A DNA stretch of 59,493 bases from positions 1 to 59,493 of the forward strand of contig JAIXYN010000074.1 of the NCBI GenBank assembly GCA_027490195.1. The letters run 5' to 3'. Shown one piece after another: positions 53,980 to 59,493 of the stretch. A program made the translations under genes and the position numbers. The stretch comes from Verrucomicrobiaceae bacterium. GTDB lineage: Bacteria > Verrucomicrobiota > Verrucomicrobiia > Verrucomicrobiales > Verrucomicrobiaceae. Numbering within the stretch: position 1 is the first letter of the stretch; each line of letters begins with the position of its first letter. The notes under the pieces are model-generated. The model was not told where the DNA came from. It searched no databases and saw only the letters and a list, made by a program, of their open reading frames with translations.

Positions 53980-55326
53980 ATGCGCGACTACTTTTACAAC
54001 GGCCAAGTCCGTCTTGATTGGGGCTTCGGCAATCCGAATGTCACGGGCTCGCTCATCGCCCTCATCATGCTGGCGGCATGGATGCTGGCCTATCTGCCAA
54101 GAGGGTGGGGAAAGGCAGGTTTTTGGATCGCTCTGGCCGCGAATGCCGTGCTGGGAGTCTTCCTGGTCCAAACCTTTTCCCGTGGAGCGGCCGTCGCCTG
54201 GCTGGCCGGTGCCATCATCCTTATGGCTTATGCACCACGCCCTTGGCCGCGTGGGAGATTAGTCGCAGTGGTCATCTTCTCCGTTGGGTTGATGCTCTAC
54301 GCCACGAATCTCGGCTTGTCTGACCGGACCCTGCATGGCATGTCAGGAGAAGACAAGTCCGTCACCAATCGCTGGCTGATCTACCAGGCCATACCACGCA
54401 TGGCCTGGGATGCTCCGGAGGGCTGGGGTCATGAACGGGGAGCGGAAGCTTTTCGTCAATGGTATCAGCCGGTCGGACGCACCGAAACCTATGGTCGGCT
54501 CGTCAACAGTCATGCCACCTGGCTCGTGGAATGGCCGTGGTATCTGCGGTTGGGTTACGGCCTTGCATGGGCGGCGGTGCTCCTCCTGTGCATGCCGTTG
54601 GCGCGCATGCGTTTTTCACCAGCGCTGGCCGTTTGGGTGTCTTTTGGCCTGGGGGCTTGCTTCACCACCATCGCCCACCATTGGCAGCTCTGGCTCGTGC
54701 CCGGCGTGTTATTCCTGCTGCTGCTGCTCGTCCGTTTTGGCCTGAAAGCCTGGCCGGGAAGGGGACATTGGAAGTACGCAGGGGCTGCTTGGGCACTTGC
54801 AGTTCTTGTGTGGTGGAGCTGGGCGTTGTGCACCCCCTCCCAGATTCAATTGACCAACGGGGTGGTGGCTGTTCATGGGCAGGCGCCGCAAACCACCGTG
54901 CTTGTCCTCGGGCTCGATGAAACCGTCATGGGCAAGTTTTACGGACACCGCATCCGCGAACGCTGCGCAAAAGAACCGCTCCAACTGTGCATGCGATGGA
55001 CTCCGACCGCCGCCGCTTTGCCTGCTTCCGATGTCTGTGTAGTGGCTGGAAACGTGACCGAGCAAGTTACCGTTCAGGACAATCCCAGCCTTAGCAAGAC
55101 CATACGCTGGGTGCTCCTCAATCCCGACCAGCCCAGTTCATCCCTTCTGAAACTCATGGATGTGGACACACCACCGCCCGTGACCATTCAGTTTGGCTCG
55201 TTTGCTGGAGGCCCAGGCCGTTATTTTTGGCAAGCCCTTGCCGCCAAGCATCCGACTCAAATCAAGATCGAGGAGATCACCGGTAGCGGGCGCTTCCTCC
55301 GTGACTGGAGCCGCACCACTTTTTAA
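53980..55326 (+). CDS. O-antigen ligase/polymerase-like membrane protein with extra C-terminal domain
   Basis: A 448-aa protein with several hydrophobic helices in residues 15-300 and a soluble alpha/beta-looking C-terminal domain (about 305-448). GFGNPNVTGSLIAL, SRGAAVAWL and NSHATWLVEWPWYLR are the conserved features of the WaaL/Wzy superfamily. It appears shorter at the N-terminus than usual members, lacking the first few helices, and the C-terminal domain (TTVLVLGLDETVMGKFYG) is not typical. The start is taken at 53980, 20 nt after the exporter gene. Confidence 0.75.
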   Translation: MRDYFYNGQVRLDWGFGNPNVTGSLIALIMLAAWMLAYLPRGWGKAGFWIALAANAVLGVFLVQTFSRGAAVAWLAGAIILMAYAPRPWPRGRLVAVVIFSVGLMLYATNLGLSDRTLHGMSGEDKSVTNRWLIYQAIPRMAWDAPEGWGHERGAEAFRQWYQPVGRTETYGRLVNSHATWLVEWPWYLRLGYGLAWAAVLLLCMPLARMRFSPALAVWVSFGLGACFTTIAHHWQLWLVPGVLFLLLLLVRFGLKAWPGRGHWKYAGAAWALAVLVWWSWALCTPSQIQLTNGVVAVHGQAPQTTVLVLGLDETVMGKFYGHRIRERCAKEPLQLCMRWTPTAAALPASDVCVVAGNVTEQVTVQDNPSLSKTIRWVLLNPDQPSSSLLKLMDVDTPPPVTIQFGSFAGGPGRYFWQALAAKHPTQIKIEEITGSGRFLRDWSRTTF

Positions 55327-55391
55327 TCACGGCCCCCCATCTTTCTCGCTGCACACCGCACATTATTCACTGCTTCCGTCTCCGCTTCGCC

Positions 55392-55901
55392 ATGCTATCT
55401 GATTTCAAACGAGTCCTTGTCCTTCTGGTCATCGCGGTAGGACTCGCATTCCTCATCAATCAACTACGGTCCGAACCTCTCGGCATGGTCTATACCACGC
55501 CGGCGCAGCAAATGAAGGCCTCGCCGAAAGGGCCGGGCATTGATGCCAATGCGCCGCCCATCACCGTTGTTGGCATTGATCAGGTGATTCAGGCTGCCAC
55601 GAGTCGTACGCATCTCATCATCGATGCTCGTCCCGATCTGTTCTGGGAGATTGGCCACATACCCGGTGCGATCAGCCTGCCTCGGAAACAATTGGCGGAG
55701 TATTATCCCAAGACCGAATCCCTCCTGCGTGAAGCCGTGGCTGCTGGTCGTCCCTTGCTGCTGTATTGTGCCGATTTGCATTGCCCCGATGCCGGAGCCC
55801 TCGCCAAAGAGCTCAATCAGCGTGGCTTTAACGGCCTTCTCCTCTTTGAAGCTGGCTGGGCCGCATGGGAAGAGGCCGGCCAGGCTGTCGAAACCAAGTA
55901 A
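55392..55901 (+). CDS. membrane-anchored rhodanese-like protein
   Basis: A 169-aa protein. An N-terminal membrane anchor (about 7-24) and linker precede a single rhodanese domain with DARPDLFWEIGHIPGA and the active-site loop YCADLHC (C126, C131). Sulfur transfer or a redox role on the periplasmic side is likely. It lies 16 nt before a MauE-type gene, a common pairing in which the two handle thiol/disulfide or sulfur chemistry. Confidence 0.88.
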   Translation: MLSDFKRVLVLLVIAVGLAFLINQLRSEPLGMVYTTPAQQMKASPKGPGIDANAPPITVVGIDQVIQAATSRTHLIIDARPDLFWEIGHIPGAISLPRKQLAEYYPKTESLLREAVAAGRPLLLYCADLHCPDAGALAKELNQRGFNGLLLFEAGWAAWEEAGQAVETK

Positions 55902-55917
55902 ACACACGATTCGCCCT

Positions 55918-56373
55918 ATGCTCTCATCGACTTCACTTGGAAAAAAAGCCCCTTGGTGGGAGTTCCTCCTCATCCTGATCATCGCTGCCGTGTTCGGCTA
56001 CGCAGGCATCGTCAAGCTCCTTGGCGTTGCCGATTTTTCCCATGTGATTGCCCGCTTCGATGTGCTGCCCCGTGCGCTCATCAATCCGGTGGCGCTCATT
56101 TTACCCACATTCGAGGTCCTGCTCGCTGCGGTCTTGCTGGTTCCAGCGCTGCAAAGACCCGCATTGCTCGGTGTGCTACTTTGTTGTGCCATGTTTGGCA
56201 TGGTCCTGACATCAGCGATCATACGTGGAATCCCAGTCTCCTGCGGGTGTTTTAGTCTCATTGAGAAGCCATCCCTCCACGCGGCTTGGTGGGCATTGGG
56301 GCGGGATGCGGTCCTAGTCGCCGCAGCCCTGACTCTCTACCTGAAGCACAAGCCTAGTTTGCATCCGAATTAA
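55918..56373 (+). CDS. MauE/DoxX-type redox membrane protein
   Basis: A 151-aa protein started at ATG 55918; the longer frame from 55624 is antisense-like filler over the rhodanese gene. Four transmembrane helices (14-32, 55-75, 83-103, 120-140) and a CGC motif (C109, C111) in IPVSCGCF match MauE-type proteins, which pass disulfides across the membrane. It is probably the redox partner of the rhodanese. Confidence 0.86.
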   Translation: MLSSTSLGKKAPWWEFLLILIIAAVFGYAGIVKLLGVADFSHVIARFDVLPRALINPVALILPTFEVLLAAVLLVPALQRPALLGVLLCCAMFGMVLTSAIIRGIPVSCGCFSLIEKPSLHAAWWALGRDAVLVAAALTLYLKHKPSLHPN

Positions 56374-56455
56374 AATCTGATTTTTTCGGGGATTGGCTTT
56401 TGAATCGAGATTTGCGATGTATCTCGGGAAAGTCATTCCAGATATTTGTCAGAAC

Positions 56456-57805
56456 ATGTCCGAGCCACTTCCTCCTTTGCGTTCCCTTTCTGGACTTCGC
56501 CGTCCGCTGCTGATGATCTCCGCCCTCGGGGTGATGGGGCTTTCCGCCTGCCGGATGGTGCCTTCCCACTTTCACAGCAAGGCCAACGATGAGGCCATGA
56601 AAAAAGCAAAGGCTGCCATGGATGCGCAGAACACCGCCGCACCGGGCATTTACAAAGCCATGCTCAGCAACCTCGACCTTTTTGCCAAGGAAGAGAACCG
56701 CGTGCTGACGGCACTCGCAGAAGTGGCGGGTCAAAGCTCCGTGGCCTACAAGGACGTGGAGATCACGAAAAAAGTGCTCACTGAGCTCATTGATGACGGC
56801 AAGAGTTCCACCAAGGGAGAAATCAATGTCTTCATCAACGATACGCTGCCAGCACAGATCCGCAAAATGGACGGCCTTACGCAGCAGCAGAAAGACGTGG
56901 TGGCCAGTGCCAAGGACCCGCTCAATGCCCTGGGAGATGAGATCGGCAAAAAGAAGGGCGAGATCAATATGTACAACAGTTCCATCGCGCTTCTCCGCAC
57001 CGCGATCATCGACGCCCCTGGTCTGAGCACCTCCTTTGCGGGTTCGGTAAATCTGGACACCGCCAGGGCCGCAGTGAGCACGGTGCAGTCGAAGCTCAGC
57101 AAAAAAATCACCTATGTGGATGCGGATGGGAAGACGCAGGATGAAGAGGCTTACGCGGTGGGGGAGCGCGCTTACAAGTGGTTTCAGGTCGGCGCAAAGG
57201 CCCCGCGCGCACAGTTGCTGCCGCAGGCACCAGGGATCGATCTCATCGTGCTCAATGCTTCCCTAAAGCTTCTGGAAGTTCAGCGGGATGCCGCCTCCGC
57301 AGAGCTCGATTACCTCGACAAGGCTCGCGTCGTGCTGGCGGAGGCCTACACACGCGCACTGCTGGCACGCGAGCTCGCACGCGACAGCCTCATGCTCTTG
57401 GAAAGAGAACCGTCCAAAATGCCAAACACCTTCCCCACGCAGATGGAAATGCAGACCCGAATCGCCCGGAAGATCTTGGATAAAAACAAGGAAACTCAGG
57501 AAGGGGATTTGGACAAGCCCATCGACCCCCAATTGGGCGTGATCCGCATTTCCCTGCTGAGCGTCCGCAAGCTCGCGGTGGCGAAGAGCACCTTTGCACG
57601 CTCCCAGGCCCTCCTTGAGGTGGGGCTGCAACGCGTGGACCACCAGCGTTCCATCGCACTCTCCAACGTGAACGATGCAGGTCGCCGCGCGGTGGTCAGC
57701 CGCGCCATCGAGGGACTTCAGGTGTACCACTCCAGCGGCTTCCGTCCGGAGCACCTGGCCCAGATCGCTCAGGTGGTGGCTCTCGGAGCCATCGCGTTGA
57801 AATGA
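56456..57805 (+). CDS. coiled-coil lipoprotein
   Basis: A 449-aa protein from the ATG at 56456, which places a basic n-region (RSLSGLRRP), an h-region and a lipobox GLSAC (Cys32) directly at the N-terminus; longer frames start inside the intergenic region. The mature protein is almost wholly alpha-helical, with coiled-coil-like segments and no known domain. As a lipoprotein it would be anchored to a membrane and could scaffold the exporter or the coiled-coil protein. It starts 82 nt after the MauE gene, the widest gap in the operon. Confidence 0.8.
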   Translation: MSEPLPPLRSLSGLRRPLLMISALGVMGLSACRMVPSHFHSKANDEAMKKAKAAMDAQNTAAPGIYKAMLSNLDLFAKEENRVLTALAEVAGQSSVAYKDVEITKKVLTELIDDGKSSTKGEINVFINDTLPAQIRKMDGLTQQQKDVVASAKDPLNALGDEIGKKKGEINMYNSSIALLRTAIIDAPGLSTSFAGSVNLDTARAAVSTVQSKLSKKITYVDADGKTQDEEAYAVGERAYKWFQVGAKAPRAQLLPQAPGIDLIVLNASLKLLEVQRDAASAELDYLDKARVVLAEAYTRALLARELARDSLMLLEREPSKMPNTFPTQMEMQTRIARKILDKNKETQEGDLDKPIDPQLGVIRISLLSVRKLAVAKSTFARSQALLEVGLQRVDHQRSIALSNVNDAGRRAVVSRAIEGLQVYHSSGFRPEHLAQIAQVVALGAIALK

Positions 57806-57841
57806 CAATACACGCCACCACATTCCTCCCGCTTTTTCCTC

Positions 57842-58546
57842 ATGCACTCTTCTGTTTTGACCCTTCTCCAGCGTCGGGGTTTCTCCTTGGCGGCGCTTTG
57901 TCTTGCGGTTGTATGGCTGGCCTCCTGCACCTCATCCAAGACCGCGAACCATCTCGCAGCCACCACCATCAGTGAACTCGCCGCCTACGAAAAATCGGTG
58001 GAGGACAAGATCAATGCAGAAAAGGGTTTTTACCGAGAGCAGTCGGCAAAGTTGATCGAGCTCCAGGGCTACTCCGTGCTCCCCAAGGTGCCCGCTGCCC
58101 AGTCGGTCCCTCAGCAGCCCTCTGGGGAGACAGCAAAATCAGACCCTGCAGCAGACCGCATACGCAGTTCTCTCCCGTACCTCCGCATCACCACCGCCAG
58201 TGAGCGCGACGCGGTGGTCGCCATCGACAAAATTCTCGGCCAGGGCACGCCCACCGCCCGCAGCGCTTTCATGAGCTATATCAGCGATGGTGTGGTCAGT
58301 GACGGCGCGCAGGTGGAGCAGGCAGTGCAGAGCCGCCAGCTCCTGGACGCCTCCGTGACGGCCAATCTGGCCAATCTGGACTCCGGCAAGAGCAATCTGG
58401 CCACCGCACGCGAGGCGCTGACTCAGACCATCCAAAAGAAGTCCTTCTTTGCCAGGCTCAAGGATGCGCTGTCCTTCGGCAAGGATGCCCGGGATCTCTA
58501 CGAGGCGAAACAGACCAAACAGACGAAAGCCAAACCGAAAGCCTGA
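57842..58546 (+). CDS. small helical lipoprotein
   Basis: A 234-aa protein with signal and lipobox WLASC (Cys29). A Ser/Thr-rich start is followed by helical regions and a basic tail (KQTKQTKAKPKA). No family was recognised. The organisation matches the preceding lipoprotein, from which it is separated by 36 nt; the pair may work together in the periplasm. Confidence 0.8.
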   Translation: MHSSVLTLLQRRGFSLAALCLAVVWLASCTSSKTANHLAATTISELAAYEKSVEDKINAEKGFYREQSAKLIELQGYSVLPKVPAAQSVPQQPSGETAKSDPAADRIRSSLPYLRITTASERDAVVAIDKILGQGTPTARSAFMSYISDGVVSDGAQVEQAVQSRQLLDASVTANLANLDSGKSNLATAREALTQTIQKKSFFARLKDALSFGKDARDLYEAKQTKQTKAKPKA

Positions 58547-58589
58547 CCTCAATCGTTCCACCCCATCCATCCTCTAGAAAGACCTGATT

Positions 58590-59294
58590 ATGGCCAAAGC
58601 CTCCACCAGCAAAAAAACGGCAAAAAAAGGTGCTAAAACAACGGCAAAAAGAGGGGCTGAAAAAAAGCCCGGTTCCTCGGCGGCCAGCACTGAAAAAATG
58701 CTCAAGCTCATCCAGGCTCTCGACCTGGAGGTCCTGCATTTGAAGTTCAAAACCAGCCCGGCTACGACCGGCGGCTCGCCCAAGTTGCCTTCCCCATCGC
58801 TGGCATTCGGCATGCCCTTGGCGGCGCAGCCGGCGGTCCCTGCAGCGGCGGAGAAGATGGCTGATGACCTCACCGGAGGCATGCCGTCTCTTCATGCAGA
58901 TCCGAAACTCTGGCAGCGTCTGTTGCGGCTCTGCCTGCAAAGCATGGAGAAGAAACTCGCCTTAAACAGCCCTGCCAGCCAAGGCCTGGCACTCAGCAAG
59001 CCTGCGGAACTTGAGCTGTATGTGATCAGTCAGGAAGAACGCTTCGATCAATTGGATCTCCATAATGCCGCATTCAAGGCGCTGGCAGATGCAGGCCACG
59101 CGCTGGCCGCCATTCACGCCAAGGCCGCCGCCAGAAAGGTGGAAAGCCTAGCCCCCGGAGATCCAGGAGCTAAATCCATTCTGACCGACCTTAGCTCCCT
59201 CTCCAACGCCATCCGTGGCGATCAGAAGTTCAGCACCGTGCTGAATTTGCTGGAAGCCGCGACGGCGGCATATGCTGGCACCCCTGGCACGTAA
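58590..59294 (+). CDS. lysine-rich-tailed helical protein, unknown
   Basis: A 234-aa protein with a Lys/Ala/Ser/Thr-rich N-terminus (repeated KKxAKK, about residues 1-35) of the sort seen in nucleic-acid-binding tails. A Pro-rich linker and a helical domain (about 100-230) follow. There is no signal peptide. It is last in the operon. The basic tail could bind DNA, RNA or anionic polymer; no function can be assigned. Confidence 0.75.
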   Translation: MAKASTSKKTAKKGAKTTAKRGAEKKPGSSAASTEKMLKLIQALDLEVLHLKFKTSPATTGGSPKLPSPSLAFGMPLAAQPAVPAAAEKMADDLTGGMPSLHADPKLWQRLLRLCLQSMEKKLALNSPASQGLALSKPAELELYVISQEERFDQLDLHNAAFKALADAGHALAAIHAKAAARKVESLAPGDPGAKSILTDLSSLSNAIRGDQKFSTVLNLLEAATAAYAGTPGT

Positions 59295-59493
59295 TACCAC
59301 GTACAACTTAAAACAGGTCTGTATTCCGGACGCAGCGGAAGCCTGTTCCCGAACAGATGCAAGGCCCGGCGCTCGGGGCTGTAGGTTGGTCGTGTTTGGC
59401 GTCCAAGGCATTTCATCGCCCAGCGCCATCTCCGCCAAACCGCCCGACTGCGAGAACCTTCGCACTCCCCAGCATTTGCCGTGCGCGCACAGA
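59295..59493. other. no gene recognised at the right edge
   Basis: A frame on the minus strand crosses this region, but it extends into the 3' end of the lysine-rich gene and has no recognisable family. Short GTAC-containing palindromic bases near 59288-59305 could mark the end of the operon, but no T-run follows. Confidence 0.3.

Noticed and set aside
55624..55917. upstream extension of the MauE-type frame
   Set aside because: It overlaps the rhodanese gene in another frame and contains no helix pattern; the ATG at 55918 gives the expected four-helix protein.
59148..59465. 105-aa minus-strand frame at the right edge
   Set aside because: It overlaps the end of the lysine-rich gene and has no recognisable family.

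Overview
The window looks like a chromosomal segment of a GC-rich member of the Verrucomicrobiota (Prosthecobacter/Verrucomicrobium-like). The reasons are the DUF1592 cytochrome and DUF1552 (HxxSHH) pairs typical of the Planctomycetota-Verrucomicrobiota group, a GspD/E/F pseudopilus system with PilT, and long runs of secreted proteins of unknown function. No rRNA, tRNA, CRISPR array or intact insertion sequence was seen.

Layout. (1) 1-1570: a scar. An AT-rich small gene abuts the broken end of a TOTE-type archaeo-eukaryotic primase remnant, which lies beside an XRE-type regulator. (2) 1767-14671, minus strand: a pseudopilus secretion operon (three pseudopilins, GspL-like, GspM-like, PilT, GspE, GspF, a small periplasmic protein, GspD secretin). 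A metal-homeostasis module (COG0523 GTPase, a 231-aa unknown, a Fur-family repressor) sits inside it. Nearly every junction is an ATGA/TGATG overlap or a gap of at most 12 nt. A strong hairpin terminator follows the first (major) pseudopilin gene. (3) 15145-15818, plus strand: a decayed second COG0523 GTPase gene with a paired direct-repeat operator-like sequence upstream. (4) 15754-36682, minus strand: a run of 15 genes headed by an ECF-type sigma factor and a FecR-domain protein. It encodes three DUF1592/DUF1552 pairs, LRR and ankyrin proteins, three hydrolases (two alpha/beta, one SGNH), a DGxxW-repeat protein and CsaA. (5) 37050-40524, plus strand: a PocR-AraC regulator and a large secreted protein with an internal duplication. 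(6) 40525-42138: a graveyard of degraded genes on both strands. (7) 42139-43451, minus strand: two overlapping SAM methyltransferases. (8) 43805-59294, plus strand: a 12-gene envelope operon. It includes tandem alpha/beta-hydrolase-fold proteins whose catalytic serine is lost in all but one domain, a periplasmic coiled-coil protein, an ABCG-like exporter, an O-antigen-ligase-like protein, a rhodanese, a MauE-type protein and two lipoproteins.

How the parts may work together (inference). Region 2 looks like a pseudopilus secretion machine whose synthesis is tied to metal status by shared transcription and coupled translation. Region 4 looks like one sigma/anti-sigma-controlled regulon that sends large c-type cytochromes and Tat-exported partners to the periplasm or cell surface. 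Region 8 looks like an envelope assembly or export system. The best candidates for undescribed systems are the metal module inside the secretion operon, the 21-kb sigma/FecR operon, and the tandem pseudo-hydrolase operon.
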